Assembly: GCF_000400995.2 (NCBI RefSeq)
Contig: NZ_DF238926.1
Coordinates: forward strand, 1-64,000
Direction: 5' to 3'
Length of the DNA stretch: 64,000 nt
Source of the DNA: Acidovorax sp. MR-S7
Lineage (GTDB): Bacteria; Pseudomonadota; Gammaproteobacteria; Burkholderiales; Burkholderiaceae_C
Position numbers and translations under genes: made by a program. Under the pieces are notes generated by a model. It was not told the origin of the DNA, ran no database searches, and saw only the letters and a list, made by a program, of their open reading frames with translations. This document shows positions 25,123 through 33,947 of this stretch, one piece after another. How positions within the stretch are numbered: the stretch's first letter is position 1; every line of letters begins with the position of its first letter.

Positions 25123-26103
25123 TTATTCCTTGGGCAGCGTTCGCGCGATCGGCTCGTAAGATTTTTGTGCCTGTTCGACTGCCTTGGCCCATTCGGCGCC
25201 ACCAAGGAAGGACAGGAAAGGCGCATCGTTGCGAGCCGTCTTGACATACTCGGGATCCTTGAGGGCGGCTTCAATGGCTTTCTCGAGCCGGGCGCGAATC
25301 GCGGCCGGAACGCCGTTGGGCGCAGCGATGCCACGCTCGGCCGTCATCTCAACCGGAAATCCCATCTCAAACGTGGTCGGCGTGCTGGCGATGCGCTGTA
25401 CCTTGTCCTTGGCGAACTGGGCCAGCAGACGTACGGGCGTGGCTTCGTTCTCGGGATCCGGCACCTCCGAAGCGGCCAGGAACGCGATGTCGAGCGTGCT
25501 GGTCGTGAGGGCGGCCTTCTGCTGCGCCGAGCCGTTGAACGGGATGGAGTTGAACTTCACGCTGGCGGCGTTTTCCAGTTGGGCCATCGCCAAGTGTCCG
25601 TTGGTGCCCAGGCCGTTGTGACCGGCCGAATAGGACGACGGAGCGGTTTTCAGCTGGCTCACGACCTGCCGCAGGTCGGTCAGCTTGCTGTCCTTGCGCG
25701 TCACCATGATCGTGGGGTCGCTGACGAGGCGCGCGACCAGGGTCAGGTCCTTGGTTGTGTACGACGACTTGCGGTACATCGGTACGAAAAAATAGCCCGG
25801 CAGATTGACCACCACCAGGGAATAGCCGTCCGGCTTGGCCCGCATCACCGAATTGATGGCGATCTCTCCCGATGCTCCCGGCCGGTTCTGAATGACGAAG
25901 GAGGCGTTGTCGCCGAGATGCTTGGCGATGAAGGGCGCCAGGTTGCGCACCATCACATCGGTGGTACCGCCGGCGGCAAACCCGACGGTGATGCTGATCG
26001 GTGCGTCCGAGGGCCAGGCGGCGTGCGCCGGCGCGGCCGCGAGGCCGGCCAGAAGGGCCGCGGCGGCCGCGAGGATCGAGCGATGGATGGGAGTGCTGAA
26101 CAT
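25123..26103 (-). CDS. Bug-family tripartite tricarboxylate transporter receptor (TctC-like)
   Basis: A 326-residue periplasmic solute receptor: signal peptide ending AHAA, then the Bug signatures ITVGFAAGGTTDVMVRNLAP, FVIQNRPGASGEIAINSVM and AKPDGYSLVVVN. Bug proteins bind carboxylates, amides and related small acids. No tctA/tctB membrane genes are nearby, so it is an orphan receptor. It diverges from the CoA catabolic genes at 26309 and probably captures or senses their substrate. The start at 26103 removes a 34-residue extension that would lie in the control region. Confidence 0.88.
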   Translation of the reverse strand: MFSTPIHRSILAAAAALLAGLAAAPAHAAWPSDAPISITVGFAAGGTTDVMVRNLAPFIAKHLGDNASFVIQNRPGASGEIAINSVMRAKPDGYSLVVVNLPGYFFVPMYRKSSYTTKDLTLVARLVSDPTIMVTRKDSKLTDLRQVVSQLKTAPSSYSAGHNGLGTNGHLAMAQLENAASVKFNSIPFNGSAQQKAALTTSTLDIAFLAASEVPDPENEATPVRLLAQFAKDKVQRIASTPTTFEMGFPVEMTAERGIAAPNGVPAAIRARLEKAIEAALKDPEYVKTARNDAPFLSFLGGAEWAKAVEQAQKSYEPIARTLPKE

Positions 26104-26308
26104 CACGATGTCTCCGAAGTTGTCATAGGAGCGCCGAATCTTGAATCGATCCAAAAAGTAGCGAAAGCGATATTTATTCAATAGAAGACAGTCGTTTTGG
26201 GACACTGATGGTTATTCAAAAAACGACTTTTAAAGTATTCATAAATATCACTTTTCAGACTGATTCAGGCTTCCTACACTGCGCCCCATAAGACAACAAG
26301 GAGCGTCA
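26104..26308. promoter_or_regulatory. Divergent control region with nested inverted repeats
   Basis: 205 strikingly AT-rich bases between the Bug gene and the catabolic operon. GATATTTATTCAATA at 26169-26183 faces TATTCATAAATATC at 26236-26249. Nested inside, GTCGTTTT at 26191-26198 is the exact inverse of AAAACGAC at 26220-26227. A GGAG ribosome site precedes the hydratase start. The LysR product of the cluster (30640) is the natural candidate to bind here. Confidence 0.7.
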
Positions 26309-27109
26309 ATGAGCGGATTTCTGAGCATCGACAGGATGGACGGGGTAGTGGTGGCCACCATGAATCGGCCCGACGAGCGCAACGCGCTGACCGAGGAGCA
26401 CCAGATGCTCGAATTCGTCGAGCTGTGCGCGCAGATTCGGCGCGATCCGGGCGTGACGGCACTGGTGCTGACCGGCGCGGGCTCGGCCTTTTCCGCCGGC
26501 GGCAATCTCAAGAACATGCGGGACAAGAAGGGCTTTTCCGCCGGCTCTCCCGCCGACATCCGCGACGCCTACCGCAACGGCATCCAGCAGATCCCGCTGG
26601 CGCTGTACGAAGTGGACGTGCCGACCATCGCCGCGGTGAACGGCCCGGCCATCGGCGCCGGTCTGGACCTGGCGTGCATGTGCGACATTCGCCTCGCGTC
26701 CGAGCGAGCCACCTTCGCCAGCAGTTTCGTCAAGCTGGGCATCGTGCCGGGCGACGGCGGGGCCTGGCTGCTGGCGCGCACCATCGGCCAGCCGAAGGCG
26801 ATGGAAATGATGCTGACCGGCGACACCTTCGACGCCGCCCGTGCGCTGGCGCTGGGGCTGGTCTCGCGCGTGATCCCACCGGAGGAACTGATGCCGCAGG
26901 CGCTCGATCTGGCGGCGCGTATCAGCGCCAATCCGTCGCGCACGGTGCGCCTCACCAAGCGGCTGCTGCGCGAGAGTGACTCCGTGTCGCTGGCTTCTTC
27001 GCTGGAGATGGCGGCGGCCTACCAGGCGCTGGCGCACTACACCTCGGACCACGACGAAGCGGTACGGGCGTTCCTGGAAAAGCGCAAGCCCATGTTCACG
27101 GGCCGTTGA
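26309..27109 (+). CDS. Enoyl-CoA hydratase/isomerase family protein
   Basis: A 266-residue crotonase-fold enzyme. The CoA/oxyanion segment SAFSAGGNLKNM and the second oxyanion Gly region AAVNGPAIGAGLDLACMCDI are intact. The glutamate region is FVKLGIVPGDGGAWLL, where the crotonase pair Glu/Glu is replaced by G-I-V-P-G-D. The C-terminus has the family text TKRLLRESDSVSLASSLEMA. It hydrates or isomerises an enoyl-CoA in the pathway encoded by the next three genes. The first gene of the operon; 9 bases to the next. Confidence 0.88.
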   Translation: MSGFLSIDRMDGVVVATMNRPDERNALTEEHQMLEFVELCAQIRRDPGVTALVLTGAGSAFSAGGNLKNMRDKKGFSAGSPADIRDAYRNGIQQIPLALYEVDVPTIAAVNGPAIGAGLDLACMCDIRLASERATFASSFVKLGIVPGDGGAWLLARTIGQPKAMEMMLTGDTFDAARALALGLVSRVIPPEELMPQALDLAARISANPSRTVRLTKRLLRESDSVSLASSLEMAAAYQALAHYTSDHDEAVRAFLEKRKPMFTGR

Positions 27110-27118
27110 GGAGAGGCG

Positions 27119-28261
27119 ATGTTCGAGTTCAATCAACCGCCGGACCTCTCGGTCTGCGAGCCCACGCGGCAGCGGGTGCGGGCATTTCTCGCCGCCGAGG
27201 TGGAGCGGGGCAGCTTCAAGCCCTGGGAAGTGACGTGGACCACCTTCGACCGCGGCTTCAGCCGCCGTGCCGGGATCGCGGGTCTGATCGGCATGACCTG
27301 GCCGCGCGCCTATGGCGGGCAGGAAGCCACGGCGCTGGAGCGCTATGTGGTGGTGGAGGAGATGCTGGCCGCTGGTGCGCCTTGCGGCGCGCACTGGATC
27401 GCCGACCGGCAGTCCGGCCCGCAGATTCTCCGGCATGGGTCGGAGCGCGCCAAACAGGACATCCTTCCACGCATCGCACGCGGCGAGTGCGCCTTCGGCA
27501 TCGGCATGAGCGAGCCCGACTCGGGCTCCGACCTGGCCGCGGTGCGCACCAGGGCTACCCGGGTCGAGGGGGGCTGGCGCATCAATGGCACCAAGGTGTG
27601 GACGACCAATGCCCACCAGGTGGATTACCTCATCACCCTGGTGCGCACAGCCGAGCCGGGCGCCGGCAAGCACGAGGGGCTGACGCAGATGATCACGGCC
27701 ACCGGCCAGCCCGGCATCACCGTGCGGCCGATCCGGGACCTGTCGGGGCACCACGAATTCAACGAGGTGCACTTCGAGGACTACTTCGTTCCTGACGACA
27801 TGCTGATCGGCGAGCCCGGTTCCGGCTGGCGCATGGTGACCGCCGAGCTGGCCTACGAACGCAGCGGCCCGGACCGGTTCCTGAGCGCGTGGCAACTGCT
27901 GGCCGCCCTGGTGGATGCCGTCGGCCACGGGCCCGACGCACAGCAGGCCGTACAGATCGGGCGCCTGGTGGCGCACGCAGCGACGCTGCGGCGCATGTCC
28001 ACCGGCATCGCCGGCCTGCTGGAGCGGGGCGCAAACCCCCAGGTGGAAGCAGCGCTGGTGAAGCACGTAGGCACGGGCTTCGAGCGCGAGATTCCAGAAA
28101 TCGCCCGCTTGCTGGTGGAGGCCGGCCAGCAGGGCGAGGCCGGGCAGCGTTTCGCCGACGCGCTGCGGCACGTGACGCTGGCCGCGCCCAGCTTCACCCT
28201 GCGCGGTGGCACGCGCGAAATTCTGCGTGGCGTGATCGCGCGAGGGATGGGGCTGCGATGA
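27119..28261 (+). CDS. Acyl-CoA dehydrogenase, subunit 1
   Basis: A 380-residue FAD-dependent acyl-CoA dehydrogenase. Flavin and substrate loops are visible (FGIGMSEPDSGSDLAAVRTR; NGTKVWTTNAHQVDYLITLV) as is the C-terminal APSFTLRGGTREILRGVIAR. Its ATGA overlap with the next, shorter dehydrogenase gene suggests a heteromeric enzyme, as in PimC/PimD or steroid-type FadE pairs. It introduces the 2,3 double bond in an acyl-CoA of unknown structure. Confidence 0.88.
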   Translation: MFEFNQPPDLSVCEPTRQRVRAFLAAEVERGSFKPWEVTWTTFDRGFSRRAGIAGLIGMTWPRAYGGQEATALERYVVVEEMLAAGAPCGAHWIADRQSGPQILRHGSERAKQDILPRIARGECAFGIGMSEPDSGSDLAAVRTRATRVEGGWRINGTKVWTTNAHQVDYLITLVRTAEPGAGKHEGLTQMITATGQPGITVRPIRDLSGHHEFNEVHFEDYFVPDDMLIGEPGSGWRMVTAELAYERSGPDRFLSAWQLLAALVDAVGHGPDAQQAVQIGRLVAHAATLRRMSTGIAGLLERGANPQVEAALVKHVGTGFEREIPEIARLLVEAGQQGEAGQRFADALRHVTLAAPSFTLRGGTREILRGVIARGMGLR

Positions 28262-29349
28262 GCGAACGAGACGAACTCACGGCGATGGTGAACGAGCAGG
28301 CGGAGCGGCAGTTCCGCGAGCTCCTGACGCCCGAGGCCATGGAGCAGGCCAGCACCGGCCAATGGCTGCCGACCCTGTGGCAGCAAATGGAGGACGCCGG
28401 CTGGCCGTCGGCACTGGTCGCGGAGGGGCAGGGCGGCGTCGGCCTGCCTTCGAGCGCCGCGTTCGACGTCGTCCGCCTGAGCGGGCATTGGGGCGTTCCG
28501 CTGCCGCTGGCCGAAACCATGGCGGGTCGCGGACTCTGGACGGCGGTCGGGGGCGATCCGGACTTGGTGGCGGATCGGCCGGTGCTCCTGGGTGTAGGCG
28601 CGCAGGCGCATGCGCCTGCGCTGCGGCTCGATGGCGAGTCCTCCCTGTCTGGCGAGACAGGTTCCGTGACTTTCGGCGACGCGCCTGGCGCCCTGCTGCT
28701 GGTGCAGGCCCATATGCGCGACGATGCCCATGCGCTCGTGCTGCTGGACGTGCAGAAGCTCGCGCCGCGTTCGGTGCGCGCCCTGTCGTTCGAGGCGCAA
28801 TGCGCATTCAGCCTGGGCAGCGTTCTGGTCCCGACAGACTATTGCCAGCCATGGGACGTGCGCGATCCGCGCGCGCTTCAGGCCGTGGGTGCCGTGCTGC
28901 GATCGGTGCAGATGGTGGGTGCCATGCAGCGCTGCCTGGCGCTGGGGCTGCAATACGCGCAGGAGCGGGAGCAGTTCGGCCGGCCGATCTCGCGCTTCAC
29001 GCCCGTGCAGGACATGTTGGTGGAAGCCGCAGCGGAAGTCTCCGCCGCCGTCAATGCCGCCAGCCTGGCGGTGGACCATTGGCGGTCGGCGCCGACGCCC
29101 GAAGGCGTGTTCGCCGCCGCCGTGGCCAAGTCCCGCTGCGGCGAGGCTGCCGGCAAGGTGGCCGCATTCATCCACCAAGTGCACGGCGCCATGGGGTTCA
29201 CGCAGGAGCATGTGCTGCACCAGTTCACGCGCCGCCTCTGGGCCTGGCGCGACGAATTCGGCACGGAGGCGTATTGGAACCACCAGATCGGCACGCGCGT
29301 CTGCGCAGCCGACGGGCACAGCCTGTGGCCCATGCTCACGGCCCTTTGA
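28258..29349 (+). CDS. Acyl-CoA dehydrogenase, subunit 2
   Basis: A 363-residue acyl-CoA dehydrogenase-family protein with weak N-terminal conservation (QMEDAGWPSALVAEGQGGVG) and a clear C-terminal four-helix domain (LALGLQYAQEREQFGRPISR, FIHQVHGAMGFTQEHVLHQF). It lacks the S-E-P-x-x-G-S-D loop of its partner, which fits the small, non-FAD-loop subunit of a heteromeric dehydrogenase. The start ATG overlaps the previous stop (ATGA). Confidence 0.85.
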   Translation: MSERDELTAMVNEQAERQFRELLTPEAMEQASTGQWLPTLWQQMEDAGWPSALVAEGQGGVGLPSSAAFDVVRLSGHWGVPLPLAETMAGRGLWTAVGGDPDLVADRPVLLGVGAQAHAPALRLDGESSLSGETGSVTFGDAPGALLLVQAHMRDDAHALVLLDVQKLAPRSVRALSFEAQCAFSLGSVLVPTDYCQPWDVRDPRALQAVGAVLRSVQMVGAMQRCLALGLQYAQEREQFGRPISRFTPVQDMLVEAAAEVSAAVNAASLAVDHWRSAPTPEGVFAAAVAKSRCGEAAGKVAAFIHQVHGAMGFTQEHVLHQFTRRLWAWRDEFGTEAYWNHQIGTRVCAADGHSLWPMLTAL

Positions 29350-29360
29350 CATCCGACCCC

Positions 29361-30590
29361 ATGAAGACCGACCCTTCCTCCTTCAAGAACGGCCCCTTGC
29401 AGGGCGTGCGCATCATCGACGCGACCACGGTCGTCCTCGGGCCCTACGCGACCCGCATCCTGGCAGACATGGGCGCCGAGGTGATCAAGATCGAAACCTC
29501 GTCGGGCGACCAGACCCGCCACTACAAGCCGCTGCGCCACGAAGGCATGGCGGGCTACTTCATCAATCTGAACCGCAACAAGCGCAGCGTCTCGCTGGAC
29601 CTGAAGTCCCCCGAGGGCATGGAGGTGCTCAAGCGCCTGCTGAAGGGCGCCAACGCCTTCATCCACAACATGCGGCAGCAGGCGGCGGACCGCCTGGGCC
29701 TGGGCTACGAAGCGGTGCGCGCCGTCAAACCCGACATCGTGTACTGCTCCGCGGTGGGTTTCGGCTCGGCGGGCCCGTACTCGGGCCGGGCGGCGTACGA
29801 CGACGTCATCCAGGCCGGCTCCGGCATTGCCGGGCTGTTCGCCCAGGTCCACGGCCAGCCCATGTTCGCGCCCACCGTGCTGTGCGACAAGATCACCGGC
29901 CACACGGTGGCCTACGCGGTGGTCGCAGCATTGCTGCAACAGGCCAAGGGCGGCGGTGGCCAGGCGGTCGAGGTGCCGATGCTGGAAACCTCGGCGGAGT
30001 TCGCGCTGGTCGAGCACCTGCACGCCGCCACCTTCGAGCCGCCGCTTGGGGAGATCGGTTTCAAGCGCGTCATGAGCAAGTTTCGCAAGCCCTACCGCAC
30101 GCGCGACGGCTTCATGTGTATCCTGCCGTATTCCGACAGCAACTGGACCGATTTCTTCCGCTTCACCGGGCGCACCGAACTGCTGGACGACGAGCGCTTC
30201 CGCGTGCTGGCGGACCGGGTGCAGCACATCGACGAACTCTATGCCGTGATCGAGAAAGAAGCGCCGCGCTTCACCAACGCCGAGTGGGAGGCTTTCTGCA
30301 ACCGGGTGAGCATCCCCTGCATGCCCGTGCGCGACCTGGAGGGCGTCCTGCAAGACGAGCATTTGCAGGCGGTAGGCATGTTCCAGCCCGCCACGCACCC
30401 GACCGAAGGCGACTACCGAGTGGTGCGCAGTCCTGTGCAGTTCGCCGAGCCGTTCCGGCTGCGCCACCACGCGCCGCGATTGGGGCAGGATACGATCAAC
30501 GTGATGCGGGATGCGGGTTACTCGGACGCCGAGATCGACAGCCTCGTGGCCAAAGGAGCCGTGCTCGCGGCGCCGCCGGTGGCCGAATGA
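29361..30590 (+). CDS. CaiB/BaiF (class III) CoA-transferase
   Basis: A 409-residue family III CoA-transferase. N-terminal VRIIDATTVVLGPYATRILA, then DMGAEVIKIET and NLNRNKRSVSLDLKSPEGME, is typical. The candidate catalytic Asp region YSGRAAYDDVIQAGSG is present. It likely moves CoA from succinyl-CoA or another acyl-CoA to the free acid substrate, activating it for the two dehydrogenases and the hydratase upstream. It lies 11 bases after the second dehydrogenase. Confidence 0.88.
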   Translation: MKTDPSSFKNGPLQGVRIIDATTVVLGPYATRILADMGAEVIKIETSSGDQTRHYKPLRHEGMAGYFINLNRNKRSVSLDLKSPEGMEVLKRLLKGANAFIHNMRQQAADRLGLGYEAVRAVKPDIVYCSAVGFGSAGPYSGRAAYDDVIQAGSGIAGLFAQVHGQPMFAPTVLCDKITGHTVAYAVVAALLQQAKGGGGQAVEVPMLETSAEFALVEHLHAATFEPPLGEIGFKRVMSKFRKPYRTRDGFMCILPYSDSNWTDFFRFTGRTELLDDERFRVLADRVQHIDELYAVIEKEAPRFTNAEWEAFCNRVSIPCMPVRDLEGVLQDEHLQAVGMFQPATHPTEGDYRVVRSPVQFAEPFRLRHHAPRLGQDTINVMRDAGYSDAEIDSLVAKGAVLAAPPVAE

Positions 30591-30639
30591 ATGGCCGGGC
30601 CTGCCCCGCCATTGGAGCTGTAGCGCGAGGCCACCCCAC

Positions 30640-31548
30640 ATGACACTGAAGCAGTTGGAAGCGTTCTACTGGGCGGCGAAGCTGGGCACCTTCGCCATCG
30701 CTGCACAACGCCTGCACGTGACACAGTCCTCGCTGTCCAAGCGCATCGCCGAGCTGGAGTCAGATCTCGGCCAGCAGCTGTTCGACCGCACGGCGCGGCG
30801 CGCCATGCTCACGGCGGCCGGGGAAAAACTGCTGGACAAGGCGGCGGCCATGCTCGATCTGGAGCGCGACATCCGCGCCGACTCGGGCCCATCCCGCGAC
30901 GAATTGCAGGGCGCTTGCCGCGTCGGCATCACCGAGCTGACCGCGACCACGTGGTTCCCGTCCCTGGTGGCGCGGGTGGAGCGCGACTTCCCTCTGCTGA
31001 CGCTGGAGCCGCAGGTGGGTTTGTCACGCCTGATCGAGAACGACGTGGTTCGGGGCGAGCTCGACGTGGCGATCCTCGCGGGCGCGGTGAATCGGCCGGA
31101 ACTGCGCGGCCGGGCCGTGGCCGACATCGAGTTCATCTGGACCAGCGCGCCCGTGCGGCTGCCGCGCCGCACCGTGCTGCAGGCCGAGCATTTCGAGGCG
31201 CATCCGGTCATCAACAATCCCCACGACTCCGGCCTGTCCGTGGCTTTCGAGAGCTGGGCCAACACCCACCGCATCCGCATCGGCAAGACGATCCAGTGCA
31301 ACAGCCGTGCAGCGATCATCGCACTGACCATCGCCGGTGTCGGCATCAGCTTTCAGCCGCGCCGCTACGTGCAGCCGCTGCTGGAGCGCGGCTTGCTGGT
31401 GCCGCTGGAGAGCGCCGCACCACTGCCACGCCAACCCTACAACCTCGTCTGGCGCGCGGACGACGACCGGCGCATCGTCGAAGCCATCGTGGCCCTGGTG
31501 CAGGAAGAGGCGGATTTCGACGCCGACAACCTGTTTTGGGGCAATTGA
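30640..31548 (+). CDS. LysR-family regulator of the catabolic cluster
   Basis: A 302-residue LysR protein. The HTH reads MTLKQLEAFYWAAKLGTFAI then AAQRLHVTQSSLSKRIAELE, and the effector domain covers residues ~90-295. It sits at the end of the enoyl-CoA hydratase-dehydrogenase-CoA-transferase operon, 49 bases behind the CoA-transferase. I infer that it controls the divergent promoter at 26104-26308. The final residues NLFWGN are followed by a partial dispersed repeat. Confidence 0.88.
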   Translation: MTLKQLEAFYWAAKLGTFAIAAQRLHVTQSSLSKRIAELESDLGQQLFDRTARRAMLTAAGEKLLDKAAAMLDLERDIRADSGPSRDELQGACRVGITELTATTWFPSLVARVERDFPLLTLEPQVGLSRLIENDVVRGELDVAILAGAVNRPELRGRAVADIEFIWTSAPVRLPRRTVLQAEHFEAHPVINNPHDSGLSVAFESWANTHRIRIGKTIQCNSRAAIIALTIAGVGISFQPRRYVQPLLERGLLVPLESAAPLPRQPYNLVWRADDDRRIVEAIVALVQEEADFDADNLFWGN

Positions 31549-31550
31549 AG

Positions 31551-31600
31551 ATGCTGTCGCGATCCAATCGATAGCTATAGCTGTCTGCTATGGGCGATCG
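31551..31600 (+). repeat. Partial dispersed repeat after the LysR gene
   Basis: ATGCTGTCGCGATCCAATCG then ATAGCTATAGCTGTCTGCTATG keeps the leading ATGCT and the ATAGCTG section, but the GCGCTT/AAGCGC hairpin arms are eroded. The rest of the 167-base gap up to 31716 shows nothing I can name. Confidence 0.5.
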
Positions 31601-31715
31601 CGAATGGGATCCACATGCCAGCCATCAGCAGCAGGGGCAGCGCGAAATCGCCAGCGGCCGTGAGGCGACACAAACACTCTGAAACGCTCGCCAGACGTGC
31701 ACAAGCAGCCCCCAT

Positions 31716-33899
31716 TCACGAAGCATCAGCCTGCCGCCGCGCCGCGAATTCCACATACCAGGGCAGGCAGCCAGGGTTCGCCATCGCGTCCCGATTGACC
31801 ACCTTGTCGATCGGCTGGCCCAGCAGCAGCTTCTTGATGGGCAGCTCCTGCTTCTTGCCGCTCAAGGTGCGCGGCACCTCGGCGACCTGGATGATCTCGT
31901 CGGGCACGAAGCGCGGGCTCAAGGAGCTGCGGATGGCCGCGTTGATGCGCTCGCGCAGCGCGTCATCCAGCGTGGCGCCGCTGCGCAGCACGACGAACAG
32001 CGGCATGTAGCTCGCGCGGCCCAGGTATTCCAGGTCCACGACCAGGCTGTCAAGCACCTCGGGCAGGGCCTCGACGGCGCTGTAGATCTCGCTCGTGCCC
32101 ATGCGCAACCCGTGACGATTGATGGTGGCGTCGCTGCGGCCGTAGATCACGCAGCCGGGGTGGGCGCTGGAGCCGATCTCGATCCAGTCGCCGTGGCGCC
32201 AGACGGCCCCGGCCTCGGGCCCCAGATCCCCGCCGCCGGGCCTGCGGCCATGGCCGGGCGGGTACATCTCGAAGTAGCTGGCGCGGTAGCGCGCGCCATC
32301 GGCATCGCCCCACAGGAACAAGGGCATGGACGGGATGGGCTGGGTGCACACCAGCTCGCCCACGGCGTCCAGCACCGGGCGGCCCTGCTCGTCCCAGGCC
32401 TCGACGGCCGCGCCCAGCATGCGGCACTGCATGCGCCCGGGCGTTTGCGGCAGCTCGCGATTGCCGCCGATGAAGGCGCCCGCGAAGTCGGTGCCGCCGG
32501 AGATGTTGCACCACCAGATATCGCCCCCACGCTTTGCCGCTGCGTGGGGATCGCTGCCCCCTGGGGAAGCCGCGCCTTGCTTGGAGCGGCCCGGCGCTGC
32601 GGCGACAGCGGCCCCGGCGGACACCTGTCGAAAGAAGTCGGTGCCCCACTGCTGCACCTCGGCGGACAGCGGCGAGCCAGTGCTGCCCAGCACACGGATC
32701 GCCGACAGATCGCCGCAGGCCGCAGGGGTGATCCCGGCCTTCATGCAGTGGCCGTAGAACGCGGCGCCAGCGCCGAAGAAGGTCACGCGCTCCTCGGCTG
32801 CCATGCGCCACAGCACTGTCCAGTCGGGCCGCTCCTTGCTGCCGCCGGGGTTGCCGTCGTACAGCACGCAGGTGGTGCCGCCCAGCAGGCCGCCGACCTG
32901 GGCGTTCCACATGATCCAGCCGGTGGAGCTGTACCAGTGGTAGCGCTCGCCCAGGGAGTTGGGCGCGTAGCTGCAGCCGATGTCGTTGTGCAGCACCGCC
33001 AGCTGCAGCATCACCAGCATCATGCCGCCATGGCCGTGCACGATGGGCTTGGGCAGGCCGGTGGTGCCGCTGGAATAGACGATCCACAGCGGGTGGTCGA
33101 ACGGCAGCCACGCCGGTTCAAAGGCCGCAGTCTCTGCATCATTTCGGGCGATGACGCTTGCGTAGCAAGCGGTATCAGCTACTGTTTTTGAAGCATCCAG
33201 GTTGTTCACCAGCACCACGTGGCGCAGCGTGGGCAGTTGCGCGCGCAGCTCCGCCAGCACGTCGCAACGGTCGTGGTCGCGCCCCCCATAGGTGACGCCA
33301 TCCACGGCCAACAGCACCGTCGGTGCGATCTGGCGGAAGCGGTCCAGCACCGCGTGCGTGCCCATGTCGGGCGCGCACAGGCTCCACACCGCGCCGATGC
33401 TGGCGCAGGCCAGGAAGGCGACGATGGTCTCGGGGATGTTGGGCAGGTAGGCTGCCACGCGATCGCCGGGCCGTACGCCTTGGGCCCTCATGTGCAGCGC
33501 CAGCGCCGCCACCTGCCGGCGCAGCGCGTGCCAGGACAGCTCGCGGCGCTCGCCGCGTTCGTTGCGGCCGATGAGGGCCGGCTGGCCCGCGGCCTGTGCG
33601 GCGTTCACATGGCGCAGCACCTGGCGCGCGTAGTTCACCTGCGCGCCGGGAAACCACTGCGCGCCGGGCATCACGTTCTTTGCGAGTACCGCGCGGTGCG
33701 GCGTGGGCGACTGCAGGTCGAAGTAGTCCCAGATGCTCTGCCAGAAGGCGTCCAGATCGGTGGTGGACCAGCGCCATAGCGCGTCGTAATCGTCAAAGCG
33801 CAGGCCGTGCTGCGCCAGCAGCCAATCCTGGTAGCGGCGTATCTGGGGCGTGTAAGGCGGGTGTGTTGGGGGGATGTTGTGGTTTGTCTCCATACGCAC
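31716..33899 (-). CDS. Acetoacetate--CoA ligase (acetoacetyl-CoA synthetase)
   Basis: A 727-residue ANL-superfamily ligase that activates acetoacetate with ATP and CoA. The P-loop-like motif YSSGTTGLPKPIVHGHGG, the AacS-type GCSYAPNSLGERYHWYSSTG, WWCNISGGTDFAGAF and the C-terminal lysine loop VPRTLSGKKQELPIKKLL all match. The family usually has about 650-660 residues. The excess is explained by two in-frame insertions made of dispersed repeats: residues ~235-255 (KTVADTACYASVIARN) and ~422-458 (AAPGRSKQGAASPGG and flanks). Both leave the frame open, so the enzyme may still be made, but its activity is uncertain. Confidence 0.85.
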   Translation of the reverse strand: MRMETNHNIPPTHPPYTPQIRRYQDWLLAQHGLRFDDYDALWRWSTTDLDAFWQSIWDYFDLQSPTPHRAVLAKNVMPGAQWFPGAQVNYARQVLRHVNAAQAAGQPALIGRNERGERRELSWHALRRQVAALALHMRAQGVRPGDRVAAYLPNIPETIVAFLACASIGAVWSLCAPDMGTHAVLDRFRQIAPTVLLAVDGVTYGGRDHDRCDVLAELRAQLPTLRHVVLVNNLDASKTVADTACYASVIARNDAETAAFEPAWLPFDHPLWIVYSSGTTGLPKPIVHGHGGMMLVMLQLAVLHNDIGCSYAPNSLGERYHWYSSTGWIMWNAQVGGLLGGTTCVLYDGNPGGSKERPDWTVLWRMAAEERVTFFGAGAAFYGHCMKAGITPAACGDLSAIRVLGSTGSPLSAEVQQWGTDFFRQVSAGAAVAAAPGRSKQGAASPGGSDPHAAAKRGGDIWWCNISGGTDFAGAFIGGNRELPQTPGRMQCRMLGAAVEAWDEQGRPVLDAVGELVCTQPIPSMPLFLWGDADGARYRASYFEMYPPGHGRRPGGGDLGPEAGAVWRHGDWIEIGSSAHPGCVIYGRSDATINRHGLRMGTSEIYSAVEALPEVLDSLVVDLEYLGRASYMPLFVVLRSGATLDDALRERINAAIRSSLSPRFVPDEIIQVAEVPRTLSGKKQELPIKKLLLGQPIDKVVNRDAMANPGCLPWYVEFAARRQADAS
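32521..32635 (-). repeat. Second-family repeat inserted in frame in the acetoacetyl-CoA synthetase gene
   Basis: On the plus strand CCCCCACGCTTTGCCGCTGC then GTGGGGATCGCTGCCCCCTG and GGGAAGCCGCGCCTTGC...GGAGCGGCCCGGCG. This resembles the long GC-rich intergenic repeat common in Comamonadaceae. A related copy is in the 44338-44533 intergenic DNA. Here it encodes a ~35-residue low-complexity insertion just before the conserved DIWWCNISGGTD motif. Confidence 0.65.
33135..33197 (-). repeat. Dispersed hairpin repeat inside the acetoacetyl-CoA synthetase gene
   Basis: On the minus strand GATGCTTCAAAAACAGTAGC, then TGATACCGCTTGCTACGCAA and GCG: a member of the same family as the copy in dadA, encoding about 20 extra residues (part of DASKTVADTACYASVIARN). 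The frame stays open. Confidence 0.75.
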
Positions 33900-33947
33900 A
33901 GCCTAGCGCGGTCGCGGTCGCCGTGCGCGCCACGCATGTGACAACTT

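Noticed and set aside
26104-26205. N-terminal extension of the Bug receptor to 26205
   Set aside because: It would place 34 residues before the signal peptide and cover AT-rich control DNA; the ATG at 26103 gives a normal signal peptide.
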